Shown here: one piece after another, positions 27,959 to 36,229 of the stretch | Numbering within the stretch: the first letter of the stretch is position 1 | Layout of the letters: each line of letters opens with the position of its first letter | Assembly: GCF_034541975.1 (NCBI RefSeq) | Contig: NZ_JAVYJM010000001.1 | Direction: 5' to 3' (one strand) | Source: Dermacoccus abyssi | GTDB lineage: Bacteria; Actinomycetota; Actinomycetes; Actinomycetales; Dermatophilaceae | DNA length: 64,000 bases | Position numbers and translations under genes: made by a program | Notes under the pieces: generated by a model | Told to the model about the DNA's origin: nothing | The model's input: only the letters and a program-made list of their open reading frames with translations | The model's database searches: none

Positions 27959-28008
27959 GGGCTCTCTCCTTCGACCGTGTTCTCGCCACGAGGGCGATGA
28001 GCTGGCGG

Positions 28009-28050
28009 GTGACGGTGGGGTGCCCGGAGGCCCGGGCCCCCCACCGTCAC
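28009..28050 (-). terminator. attenuator-like hairpin between precursor and exporter genes
   Basis: GTGACGGTGGGG (28009-28020) pairs perfectly with CCCCACCGTCAC (28039-28050), and the 18-nt loop is itself GC-rich and can pair. It begins 15 bp after the precursor stop. Such hairpins behind RiPP precursors give more transcript for the peptide than for its enzymes. No T-tract follows, so partial read-through is expected. Confidence 0.82.
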
Positions 28051-28064
28051 TCTGATGCCGAACG

Positions 28065-28211
28065 TCACATCTGGACGCAACCGACGCAGCACGTCGAGGA
28101 CGACGACGAACAGCGAGCCGCCGTCGGCTCGAAGAAGACGGCGGACGACCCGAAGGCTTCGACCTGAGCGTCAGAGACAGCGGACTCGATGGCGGTAGCG
28201 GTGAACTGCAT
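28065..28211 (-). CDS. azole-containing RiPP (TOMM/LAP) precursor peptide, plantazolicin-like leader
   Basis: This 48-residue ORF has a strong Shine-Dalgarno (AAGGAG, 7 bp before the ATG). It is the first gene of the cyclodehydratase/dehydrogenase operon. The leader begins MQFTATAIESAVSDAQVEAF; its end, FFEPTAAR, matches the plantazolicin precursor end LFEPMAAR as I recall it. If cleavage falls before Arg33 as in plantazolicin, the core is RCSSSSSTCCVGCVQM. Cys34 to Cys42 are nine successive heterocyclisable residues (C, five S, T, C, C), plus Cys45: up to ten azoles. The plantazolicin core is RCTCTTIISSSSTF, so this core keeps only the Arg-Cys start. The Val-Gly-Cys-Val-Gln-Met tail is unusual. 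Confidence 0.9.
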   Translation of the reverse strand: MQFTATAIESAVSDAQVEAFGSSAVFFEPTAARCSSSSSTCCVGCVQM

Positions 28212-28339
28212 GACTTCTCCTTCTGTGTGTGCACATGTGAGGCGTCATCCCCACAGCCAATGGCCTGAATGCCTCGGCACTGACAGCGTTACTCGCGAAA
28301 TCCGCCGAATGAAGAGCTGGGGAGCGACAGGCGACCATC

Positions 28340-28384
28340 GGGGGACAGACATGTCCCCCACTTGGTGGACACGTCACGTCCACC
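28340..28384. promoter_or_regulatory. two adjacent inverted repeats upstream of the precursor gene
   Basis: GGGGGACA-4-TGTCCCCC lies at 28340-28359 and GGTGGAC-7-GTCCACC at 28364-28384, between 129 and 173 bp upstream of the precursor start. Both are perfect. They could be operators for the response regulator encoded at 21139-21774. The 316-bp gap between the precursor and the divergent gene at 28528 holds nothing else I can support. Confidence 0.5.
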
Positions 28385-28527
28385 CGTCGGCGTACTCGCC
28401 GGTCAGCGCCCGTGGTTCCCCTCTTGCCCCTGGTCCCGCTCATGACGTTCGGAGCGGCCCCTCACCCGAACGCGACACGCCGAGCCTGGTTTGCACGAAC
28501 ATCCAGCGTTCGTAGACTCGGTGATAT

Positions 28528-29211
28528 ATGGGTGAGGACGAGCCGTACTGGTACGACGACGAATACGACGATGAGTCCGAGAACGAAGAGGCTGATCGTT
28601 CCCGTCAGCGCGCCTTCGTCGGGGTCGTGACGGCGGCCGTCGTCGGCTCCGTGGCGCTCGTGGGGGCCACCCTCTTCGCGAAGCAGTTCGAGGATGGCCG
28701 CGACGGCGACGAACTGCCCGGCTCTGTGGCTTCCTCGACGTCTGAGCCGTCGAGCTCTTCCTCGTCGACGAGTTCGCCGAGTTCTTCGAGCAGTTCGCCG
28801 AGTTCTTCAAGCAGTACGAGTTCCTCGTCGACCTCTTCGGCAACCAGCTACGACTCGGCGGCGGCCAAGGCTGCCGCAGAGCGTGCAGCAGCCGCTGAAC
28901 GCGCCCGCAAGGCAGCGGCAGCCCGCGCTGCAGCCGAGGCGCGGGCGTCGGCCTCCGCGAAGGCCAAGGCGAGTGCGTCGAAGAGCTCCAAGTCTTCCAG
29001 CGCGTCCAAGAGCTCGAGTTCGTCGAAGTCGAGTTCCAGCACGAGTTCGATCACGCCCAAGCCGACCTCGCCGAAGCCCACCACTCCCAAACCGACGACC
29101 CCGAAGCCTCCGTCTCCGACGAACACCTTCACCACTCAGCCGGAGCCGACGCCTCCGCCCGCGCCGTCGACCCCGCCTCCGGCCGCGCCGGAGGGCGCTC
29201 CCGCGTCATAA
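28528..29211 (+). CDS. single-pass membrane protein with Ser- and Pro-rich extracellular tail
   Basis: The 227-residue protein has an acidic cytoplasmic N-terminus (MGEDEPYWYDDEYDDESENE) and one transmembrane helix at about 31-52 (FVGVVTAAVVGSVALVGATL). A long low-complexity exterior follows: a Ser/Thr stretch, an Ala/Arg/Lys helix-like stretch, another Ser/Lys stretch, and a Thr-Pro-Lys region ending in proline repeats. No catalytic domain is present. It could span the cell wall. The ATG at 28528 lacks a strong Shine-Dalgarno, and it is divergent from the azole-peptide operon. Confidence 0.65.
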   Translation: MGEDEPYWYDDEYDDESENEEADRSRQRAFVGVVTAAVVGSVALVGATLFAKQFEDGRDGDELPGSVASSTSEPSSSSSSTSSPSSSSSSPSSSSSTSSSSTSSATSYDSAAAKAAAERAAAAERARKAAAARAAAEARASASAKAKASASKSSKSSSASKSSSSSKSSSSTSSITPKPTSPKPTTPKPTTPKPPSPTNTFTTQPEPTPPPAPSTPPPAAPEGAPAS

Positions 29212-29215
29212 CGCG

Positions 29216-29761
29216 TCAGGGGCCGAGCTTGCGGCCGTTGCCGTCGCGCACGGAGCCCGTCCACATGAGGATGGCGTCGACGAACGCCCACAGCGACAGG
29301 CCCATGAGGATGAGGAAGCCGATGCCGAAGATGAGCGTCACCATGCCGAAGAGCCACATGCCGAGCTGAACCGCGCCGACCGTCGTGTCACCGATGTAGA
29401 ACCGTCCGACGCCGAGCCACCCGAGAAAGAACTGCAGAAGACCTGCGGCAACCTTCGACTTGTCCGACAGCGGCTCACCCGTGTACGGATCGACACGCCC
29501 CTGCCAGGGGCCGGCGAAACCGGCCGCGCCCGGCACGAAGCCCGGGGTCGGCTGGGCCCGGAACACATTGGGCGTCGCCTGCGGCGGGTACGGATACGGC
29601 TGATGGGCGGGGTAACCGTCCGCGTACGGAGTGGATCCGCTCGAATACCCGTACGGCGTCTGAGGCTGCGACGGCACCGGGCCCGACGACATGCGCGTGG
29701 GCTCGTCGTACACGGACCGGTCGTCGTCCCAGCCGCTCGTCTCCCACCCCTGGTTGCTCAT
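29216..29761 (-). CDS. TM2 domain-containing membrane protein
   Basis: The protein has 181 residues. The first 95 are Pro/Tyr/Gln/Gly-rich and disordered. The TM2 domain at about 105-165 has two helices with the signature LLQFFLGWLGVGRFYIGDTT between them and GIGFLILMGLSLWAFVDAIL. The charged motif DPYTGEPLSDKSKVAAGLLQ leads into it, as in many bacterial TM2 proteins. Function is not established for bacterial members. Confidence 0.88.
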   Translation of the reverse strand: MSNQGWETSGWDDDRSVYDEPTRMSSGPVPSQPQTPYGYSSGSTPYADGYPAHQPYPYPPQATPNVFRAQPTPGFVPGAAGFAGPWQGRVDPYTGEPLSDKSKVAAGLLQFFLGWLGVGRFYIGDTTVGAVQLGMWLFGMVTLIFGIGFLILMGLSLWAFVDAILMWTGSVRDGNGRKLGP

Positions 29762-29820
29762 GCTTCATGCTGGCACACGCCGGCGACAAAGGGTCCGAAG
29801 TTGTCCACAGGGGATGAGAA

Positions 29821-29852
29821 GAGCGGCGACCCGAAACACCGGATCGCCGCTC
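29821..29852 (-). terminator. hairpin terminator
   Basis: GAGCGGCGACCCG and CGGATCGCCGCTC form a 13-bp stem with one mismatch and a 6-nt loop, 27 bp after the stop of the 29879-30889 gene on the minus strand. Confidence 0.75.
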
Positions 29853-29878
29853 GTCGTAGACGCTTTCGCGCCGAGAGG

Positions 29879-30889
29879 TCAATCGCGGAGCGCGCTGATC
29901 ACACTCGTGATGACGAGCGCGATTCCGGCGATGAGACAGAGCGTCAGGCCCCAACCGCTGCCGGCGCTGAACGAGGCCTGATCACCCAAGGACGACATCT
30001 GGTCCTTGAGATCGGCCAGGTCGGAGCGCACGTCGAACCAGTCGTAGATGGCGACGGCCGATGCGACGAGACCCATCGCGACAGCGCCCCACATGACCGG
30101 CTTGCGCACTCGCCCGATGGCGCGCAGCACACCGAGCGCGAGCGCGATGAGGGCCGGAATGAGGATGATCCAGCCGTCGGTGACCTTCTCCTGATCGGCG
30201 CCCGTGGAGCGCCCCTCAGGAGCGTTCGACGACTCCATGCCCAGGCCGTTCGTCGAGGCGGTGAAGTCGCCGGTCATGGGGTGACCCACCTTGACGAACA
30301 CCCAGGTGCCGAAGCAGCCGATGACGGCGAGGAGGGCCGCCGCGACGACGCCCCAACCCATGGTGCGTCCGATGCCGGCCTTCGGCTTCGCCTTAGTGTC
30401 GGTCGTCGCGAACGATCCGTTCTGTCCGAACTGACCGTACTGCTGCTGGTTGTTCTGGCCGGCGAAACCGTGACCGGCGGCGGGCTGGCTGTTCCACTGC
30501 TGGTTGCTGCCCGGTGCGCCGGACGAATGCTGCACGCCCTGCGACGCGTAACCACCGCTGGGGTAGTTGCCCTGCGGCTGCGAGCCGTAGCCCTGGCCCG
30601 GCTGGTTCTGGCCGAACTGGCCCGGCTGACCCTGCTGGATCGGCTGACCGCTCGGGTAGCCACCCTGCGACGGGTACTGCTGCTGGGGGGCCTGGCCCGG
30701 CACCGGCGGGTACTGCCCGGGGCCACCCTGAGGCTGCTGGCCGTTGTACCCCTGCTGCCCCTGGCCGTACTGGCCCGGCAGACCGCCGTTCTGCTGGTTC
30801 TGCCAGGTCTGCGCCGGACCCTGCTGGTTCTGGCCCTGGTGCGCCGCCTGGGTGGGCTGCTCGTCCCAGTTGCCGTTGTTGTTCGACAT
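29879..30889 (-). CDS. membrane protein with Gln/Gly/Pro-rich N-terminus
   Basis: The 336-residue protein has a first half of low-complexity Q-G-P-Y-S repeats (such as GQYGQGQQGYNGQQPQGG) and a second half of about four membrane helices (VVAAALLAVIGCFGTWVFV, IILIPALIALALGVLRAIG, VMWGAVAMGLVASAVAIYDW, GLTLCLIAGIALVITSVIS). A small extracellular loop holds FTASTNGLGMESSNAPEG. Such designs are common in actinobacteria with no known role. It shares its general composition with the neighbouring TM2 protein. Confidence 0.75.
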   Translation of the reverse strand: MSNNNGNWDEQPTQAAHQGQNQQGPAQTWQNQQNGGLPGQYGQGQQGYNGQQPQGGPGQYPPVPGQAPQQQYPSQGGYPSGQPIQQGQPGQFGQNQPGQGYGSQPQGNYPSGGYASQGVQHSSGAPGSNQQWNSQPAAGHGFAGQNNQQQYGQFGQNGSFATTDTKAKPKAGIGRTMGWGVVAAALLAVIGCFGTWVFVKVGHPMTGDFTASTNGLGMESSNAPEGRSTGADQEKVTDGWIILIPALIALALGVLRAIGRVRKPVMWGAVAMGLVASAVAIYDWFDVRSDLADLKDQMSSLGDQASFSAGSGWGLTLCLIAGIALVITSVISALRD

Positions 30890-31122
30890 CTCTCGTCCCC
30901 TCCCGACACCTGTGGTGTATCGATCGGTACAAAACTAGCCCCGACTCCCACCTCAGGACGACGCTAATGCGTTCCGCGCCGTAACTTTCGGGTCACGCCG
31001 GTTCGTCGTCGCCCTCGTCGCCGATACGTCGACCGCCCCGCATCGGCTGGAAACCCCGCCCCTCTGAACCTTCCACTCGCGTCGCTTCGGAACCACAAGG
31101 CCGCTGACGGAGTCAAAGGGGC

Positions 31123-31566
31123 ATGAGACGCACGCAGGCACTGACGTTACGAGCCGGAGCAGCAGGGTTGCTCGCCCTCCTCGCGGCCTGTTCGCAACCG
31201 GAGCCGTGTGCGTGCAGCGTCGCCCCGATCAGCGACTCGCTCATGCCCGTGGGCGTGGCGTCGCCGCAGGAGCCCGGGCAGGGGACGGTCAGACCGTCAA
31301 CTCTCGTCGAGGGCGACACCCGGATCACCGACATCGTGTGGGACGAGTGGGGGGCGGAGAACATCACGGCGCGCGGCACGATCGATGGCCGTCGCGTCAC
31401 GTTGCGTCTGGTCGCCGCGCCCTGCGCGGGCCGCGACCGCTACGTGGCACTCACCTATGGGACGTCTGCCGAGTTCGACAAGGGCGGGACGACCACGCTG
31501 AGGATGTGCGAAGACCCGCCGTCCACGCCTGGCTCACCGACGTCGACGGACTCCCCGACGACGTAA
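31123..31566 (+). CDS. small putative lipoprotein
   Basis: The 147-residue protein has a signal peptide with lipobox LAAC (Cys near residue 23), then SQPEPCACSVAPISDSLMPV. A small beta-rich domain with two further cysteines (VAAPCAGRDRY, TLRMCEDPP) follows; they could form a disulfide. A Pro/Ser/Thr tail ends the protein. I recognise no family. It ends 6 bp from the convergent helicase gene. Confidence 0.68.
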   Translation: MRRTQALTLRAGAAGLLALLAACSQPEPCACSVAPISDSLMPVGVASPQEPGQGTVRPSTLVEGDTRITDIVWDEWGAENITARGTIDGRRVTLRLVAAPCAGRDRYVALTYGTSAEFDKGGTTTLRMCEDPPSTPGSPTSTDSPTT

Positions 31567-31571
31567 GGCAC

Positions 31572-33215
31572 TCAGATCGTCACGGTGCCGCGGGCGAAGG
31601 CACCCAGGATGCGCTCGTGCGTCTGGCGGGGCAGGGCTCGTGATCCCGGTTCGCCGATCGGCGTTCCGGGACGCGCGGGCGCGGTGGCGAGCAGGTCGTC
31701 GAGTCCGGCACGCGCCACCATGAGCAGCCCGTGCGTCGCGCGGGTGCATGTGACGGCGAGGCGGCCGAACGCCGAGTTGAACTCGTCGAGTTTGCTCGCG
31801 CCCGAGAGCGGGTGGATGGCGACCGTGATGCCGTTCGTCTGCCCCTGCCAGGAGTCGACCGTCGAGGCGATGACTGCGCCCTCGGGCAGGTCGTAGCGAC
31901 GCGTGAGGCGTTCGACGACGTCACTCATGTCGTCGACGGCCTGGTTGCGAGTTGCGAGCAGCGCGATGAGCGGGTCGCCCCCGAAGTCGTCGATGCCGTC
32001 GGTGCGCTCTCCCGTCGGTGACCCGTCAGGGCCGTAGGTGGCGCTGCGCAGTTCGAAGCCGTCGGCCACCAACTCGTCGAGGAGGGCCTCGATCGCCGCC
32101 ACGAGCGGAACGTCGATGTCGGCGGCCTCCGCCTCGGGAAGGCCGTCGATCTCGAGGAGCGTCGGACGGCCGGTGCCGAGTTGGCGCCACACGTCGTCGG
32201 ACGCAGCGCGCACCGGCATCAGCGCGTCGACGAGTTCGGGGCCGCCGATCTCCTCGCCGAAGGTCGGCTCATCGGCGCCTTCCCTCGCGCATACGCCCGC
32301 GACGATCGACCGATCGCCAGGCGCTGCAACGCAGTTCAGTTCGGCCCAGTCGGGGTAGAACGCCTGCCAGAGCCCCAGCTGCTCACCCGTGGGACGCCAG
32401 ACGGCGGGCAGCTCACGCACCCACGTGACCCCGTCACGCTCGGCGTCGAGTCGTCGCGCCGTGATGCCGACGTACGACTCCGGCCATGCGCGGTGCGGGT
32501 TGTAACCCGAGTCGCCGCGCCAGGGGTTGGCCGAGGAGTCGAGGGGCGGCAGCTGCCCGACGTCACCGACGCCGACGTGAAGTTTCGACAACCACGAGAC
32601 GCGGTCGAAGAGATGCTCCGCGAGTTGCCACGCCTCGTCGACGAAAAGGACGTCGAACAGCGGTTCGTGACGCGCGAGGTCGCGGCTCGTCTTCCATGCA
32701 TAACCGCGCATGCCCATCATCGCGGCGGTGGCGAGGATGACCGGTGTCTCGAGATCGAGCTCACCCGAACTGACGATGGTGCACCGCTCCGCGAGGTGGG
32801 GCGGCAGGGTGTCGCGGTCGATCGAGTTACTCATGACGAGCGCGACGTTCTCGGCGCCGAGATCCTGACCCAGCGACTCCGCGAGCGACCACAGCTGCTT
32901 GTTCGTGAACGCCGTGATGCCCACGCTGCGGCCGGTCGGTGTGCGCCCTTCGCCGAGGCCGCTCGCCTCAGCCACCATGCGCTTGAGAACGAACGACTTG
33001 CCCGCGCCCGCAGCGGCTTTGAGCAGGATGCGTCGCGCGGCCGGAGCCGCGTCGTCACCCTCGGGGTCGTAGGAGCGGAGGGCGTCGTCGACCGCCGCGA
33101 GCGCCGCGTGCAGTTCGGCCACGGCGTCAGCGGCCACGGCAGCGTTCGAGGCCGCGGCACTCGCGTGGTGCTGCGCGTTCTCAACGGGGGTGGGCGTGGT
33201 GAAGGTGAGAGCCAT
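31572..33215 (-). CDS. SF1 (Upf1/Dna2-like) helicase of a nuclease-helicase pair
   Basis: The protein has 547 residues. Walker A is LKAAAGAGKSFVLK at 65-78 and motif II is VLFVDEAWQ. Motif III, VGDVGQLPPL, is the form found in Upf1/Dna2-type helicases. The C-terminal motifs are ASTVDSWQGQTNGITVAI and AVTCTRATHGLLMVA, the usual V and VI. It has no nuclease or 1B-barrel region of its own. Its start lies 3 bp after the stop of the 983-residue Fe-S nuclease gene, so both are made together. The pair resembles Dna2 split into two chains. A role in DNA end processing or phage defence is inferred. Confidence 0.82.
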   Translation of the reverse strand: MALTFTTPTPVENAQHHASAAASNAAVAADAVAELHAALAAVDDALRSYDPEGDDAAPAARRILLKAAAGAGKSFVLKRMVAEASGLGEGRTPTGRSVGITAFTNKQLWSLAESLGQDLGAENVALVMSNSIDRDTLPPHLAERCTIVSSGELDLETPVILATAAMMGMRGYAWKTSRDLARHEPLFDVLFVDEAWQLAEHLFDRVSWLSKLHVGVGDVGQLPPLDSSANPWRGDSGYNPHRAWPESYVGITARRLDAERDGVTWVRELPAVWRPTGEQLGLWQAFYPDWAELNCVAAPGDRSIVAGVCAREGADEPTFGEEIGGPELVDALMPVRAASDDVWRQLGTGRPTLLEIDGLPEAEAADIDVPLVAAIEALLDELVADGFELRSATYGPDGSPTGERTDGIDDFGGDPLIALLATRNQAVDDMSDVVERLTRRYDLPEGAVIASTVDSWQGQTNGITVAIHPLSGASKLDEFNSAFGRLAVTCTRATHGLLMVARAGLDDLLATAPARPGTPIGEPGSRALPRQTHERILGAFARGTVTI

Positions 33216-33218
33216 GGG

Positions 33219-36170
33219 TCACTCCCCCAGATCGTCGCGGGTGAGGTCGGATGGCGGCTGCGTCGCGTCGACGTCTTCGTCGTCGGCCTGCGGCAGCGTG
33301 CCCTCCGCGATGTCGAAGGCATCCGTGTCGACGAGCGGCGGCCACACCTGCGGGTTGAGTTCGCCGGCCTCGCGGCGCTCGGCGAGGTAGTCGCTGAACT
33401 CGGCCTCGGCCGCCTCGTGCGGTTTGCAGCACCAGGCGTGGTTCTCCGGGTCGTTCGCGTACGAGTCCGGCCCGCACGCCTCGGCGTTGCGACTTGCCGG
33501 GCGGGGTGCGCTCGAGGTGTCGAGATTGGGCATCGGCACGGCGACCTCGCGGCGGTAGGAGAAGTTGCCGAACTTCTCGTAATCGCCGAGAACGATGTCG
33601 TCACCGACCGTGAGTTCGCGCGGTTCCTTGCCCTTGGTTGGCTTCGCCGGTTCGAAGCCGAAGAGCCGATAACCCACGGGCGCGGCCTCGTCGGGAAGCG
33701 CAGCCCGTTCGACGTCGTCGAGGTCGAGAAGGGCGCCGATCGGGATGCGTCCCCACTTCGTCGGGCTCTTCGCGTTGGGGATGCCCTCGGCGATCGTCGG
33801 CTCGTCGTTAATGTGCAGGGCGACGACGTTCTGCCCGGCCGTGAAGCGCCGCGAACCGACGGCAAGCACGAGCGGGTTGTCGCCGACGACGCGGGCGAGC
33901 GCCACGTGCCTGACGCCGGCGTTGAGTGCGGCGTCGCGCGCTTCCTGCGGGTCGCCGAGCATGGCGAGCCCGTGGACGAACTCGGCGTCGCCGGACAGGA
34001 TCTCGACCTGGCTGTTGCGCCACCACCGCGAGGTGCGGCCGAAGCGGACGAGGTCGCTTGCGTGCAGGTGGAGTCGACGGCGCCAGACCTCCTGCGCTGC
34101 GCCCTCGTGCGCCCGGTGAGCCACACGCGTCGGAGCGTCGGGCAGATCGGCCAGAACGCTGCGGGCGTCGTCGAACAGGCTGAGTTTGTAGTCGAGCTCG
34201 TCACGGACCAGGTCGGGGAAAGGCGGCCCCTCGGGGGGTTTCACGTGAAACGAACCCTCGACGGCTTCCTGCTCATGGCGCTTGCGCCGCATCGAGATGT
34301 GCGAGAACAGTTCGTCGGAGCGATCGCGGCTCAGGCGTGCGCCGGGGGTCTCGTGGCGGTCGGCGATCTCATCAGACAGCGCCCGGTGATCGATCGGGGT
34401 CTCGCGCGTGGCCCACGCGAGCAGATAGTCGAGACGGCCGGCGTCACCCAGCGGGCCGCCGGGAATGACGTGCCGCGCCACGACGTCACGCAGGACGACA
34501 GTGGTGCTGCGCCCGACGAGAGCGCGAGAGCGGTCGTCCTCGAGGAGGAAGCTGACGGCGAGGCGCTGCTCGTCGGTGAGCGGAGCCGGCACGGTGGCGG
34601 GGTTGCCGTCGAAGGTGAGGGGCTCGCGTCCGGCCTCGAGGTCGCGCGCCCAGCGCAAGCGGCTCGTCTCGATACCGGCGAGGGAGTCGGCGATCGAGAC
34701 GAGGAGGTCGGCAGTGGCGCGGTCGGGCACGACGAGGTGAACAGGGCTCGGGTCGGGCTCACCGTCCTTGTCGAGCGGCGCGGTCGCGAGGAGCTCCTTC
34801 ATCGCCGCGACGAGCTGCTCGCCAAGGAGCGACATCACGGCGAGTCGGGTGCCGGGTGCCTGCGGTTCGGCGGTGGCGAAGGACGCGAGTTCGCTCAAGG
34901 TGCCGTCGGTGAGCACCCGGCGAACGGCCATGCCGTAGACGCCGAGGGCGCTGCTGTCGGCCTTCGCGACGACGACCTCGATCGTGCCCGCCTCGCCCAC
35001 GGGGTCGATACGGCCGTGCGGCGTGAACTGCGGCGTTCCCTCGAGGGTCGCGCGGACGGCGGCCGTCAGGGTTGTCGACGCGCGTTCGGGCGCGACGCCG
35101 TCGGTGACGAGGGCTGCGAGCGCCGGACGGTCGTCGGTGGGCGCCCCGATCTCGACGAGGACGTCGGTGGCGTCGCTCGACGTGCGCAACTGGTGACGGC
35201 AGTAGCGGAACATCGAGCAGGTCTGGCAAGAGGTGGGGTCGAACTCCTTCTCGCGGTGGTCGACCCACGCCTGCAGTTCGCTCTCGGGCACGTGGTCGCC
35301 GCCCGTTTCGGCGTGCACCTCCTGGCGCAGCGCTTCGCGCTCGGCGGCGCGGGCGCGCACCTCGGCGCGGTGGTCGTCGAGGCGTTCCATGACGGCGGTG
35401 GGCTGGAGGAAGCTGTTGCGGGGCACGGCGAGCGCGCCGTAGGTGTGCACGCGCATGTCGGCGGGCCGCTTGCTCCAGGCTTCCGCGGACTCGGCGCCGA
35501 GGGCGACCTGGAGGAAGCCCTTGAGCATGCGGCAGTCGTCGATGCGGCTGCGCACGCGCTCGTAGTCCTTCGCATCACCCATGACGAGCCAGCTGCCGAT
35601 GGCTTCGTCGGCGACGGCGGTCATCGTCTCGTCGTTCGCGTCAGCTGCCTGGAGGGCTTCTTCGAGTTCGTCGGGGCCTGCGGCCCCCGGACCGAGTGGG
35701 TCGTCGGCGAATCGCGGTGTGACGATGGCGAAGTCGGGCTTGACGGGCGTAGCGCCGGTTTCGCCCTCGAGGCCCACGAAGGGCACGGCGAGCGACGTGA
35801 TGAGGGTGCAGTGGCCGTGCTCGACCGCGGCCTCGTGCGCCTGCGCGAGGGCCTGCGCCGTGGCACCGACGGAGACGCGCGCGTCGAGGCGCGTGACGGC
35901 GTCGGGGCGGCGCAGGCGCAGGTCGCCGACAGCGGTGGTGAGCAGCGGAGAGACGAAGCGTTCGTCCTTGACGAGGCGTTCGAAGGTCATGGCGCGCATC
36001 CAGCGCGCCTCGGGGATGCCGCCGTCAGCGTCCGCGTGGCCGAGGCGTTCGGCCAGTTCACGACGCGCGAGGCCGGTCACCATCGGGTCGGTGTGGCGGA
36101 AGCGCTCGCACCCCGCGTGTGCCGAAGCGGCGACGGCCGACGAGCCCCCGCCCGTGCTCAGTGATCCCAT
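33219..36170 (-). CDS. PD-(D/E)xK nuclease with Fe-S cluster pattern, partner of the SF1 helicase
   Basis: The 983-residue protein (ATG at 36170 after AAGGGGAG) has a RecB-like nuclease in its first third. The core is PDFAIV at 145-150 and GDAKDYE at 198-204 (D-x-K). Cys21 precedes it, and Cys315, Cys318 and Cys324 (SCQTCSMFRYC) follow. One N-terminal cysteine plus CxxCxxxxxC is the [4Fe-4S] pattern of AddB, Cas4 and Dna2 nucleases. The C-terminal half (for example QNVVALHINDEPTIAEG, WGRIPIGALLDLDDVE) may hold the beta-barrel that normally sits before the helicase core. It is the first gene of a two-gene operon with the helicase. An exact ParB-site sequence lies inside the coding region. Confidence 0.75.
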   Translation of the reverse strand: MGSLSTGGGSSAVAASAHAGCERFRHTDPMVTGLARRELAERLGHADADGGIPEARWMRAMTFERLVKDERFVSPLLTTAVGDLRLRRPDAVTRLDARVSVGATAQALAQAHEAAVEHGHCTLITSLAVPFVGLEGETGATPVKPDFAIVTPRFADDPLGPGAAGPDELEEALQAADANDETMTAVADEAIGSWLVMGDAKDYERVRSRIDDCRMLKGFLQVALGAESAEAWSKRPADMRVHTYGALAVPRNSFLQPTAVMERLDDHRAEVRARAAEREALRQEVHAETGGDHVPESELQAWVDHREKEFDPTSCQTCSMFRYCRHQLRTSSDATDVLVEIGAPTDDRPALAALVTDGVAPERASTTLTAAVRATLEGTPQFTPHGRIDPVGEAGTIEVVVAKADSSALGVYGMAVRRVLTDGTLSELASFATAEPQAPGTRLAVMSLLGEQLVAAMKELLATAPLDKDGEPDPSPVHLVVPDRATADLLVSIADSLAGIETSRLRWARDLEAGREPLTFDGNPATVPAPLTDEQRLAVSFLLEDDRSRALVGRSTTVVLRDVVARHVIPGGPLGDAGRLDYLLAWATRETPIDHRALSDEIADRHETPGARLSRDRSDELFSHISMRRKRHEQEAVEGSFHVKPPEGPPFPDLVRDELDYKLSLFDDARSVLADLPDAPTRVAHRAHEGAAQEVWRRRLHLHASDLVRFGRTSRWWRNSQVEILSGDAEFVHGLAMLGDPQEARDAALNAGVRHVALARVVGDNPLVLAVGSRRFTAGQNVVALHINDEPTIAEGIPNAKSPTKWGRIPIGALLDLDDVERAALPDEAAPVGYRLFGFEPAKPTKGKEPRELTVGDDIVLGDYEKFGNFSYRREVAVPMPNLDTSSAPRPASRNAEACGPDSYANDPENHAWCCKPHEAAEAEFSDYLAERREAGELNPQVWPPLVDTDAFDIAEGTLPQADDEDVDATQPPSDLTRDDLGE
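34238..34251. promoter_or_regulatory. parS site (exact core)
   Basis: GTTTCACGTGAAAC is the perfect palindromic ParB-binding core, here inside the nuclease gene, where it encodes FHVK. Intragenic parS sites are normal. It suggests proximity to the replication origin. Confidence 0.75.
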
Positions 36171-36229
36171 TCGCTCCCCTTCACGCGCAGTCGCTCGCCA
36201 TTGTGGCCGATGTCACCGACAGCCGCCGG

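Noticed and set aside
28700..29190. Serine/proline codon runs read as a repeat array or CRISPR-like array
   Set aside because: They are simple-sequence codons of a low-complexity protein. There are no constant repeats with unique spacers, and no CRISPR array or cas gene was seen in the window.
32181..36164. A 1327-codon open frame on the plus strand opposite the nuclease-helicase genes
   Set aside because: It is an antisense shadow produced by GC-rich codon bias. Its translation is low-complexity Arg/Val/Gly-rich text without domains, while the minus strand has clear motifs.
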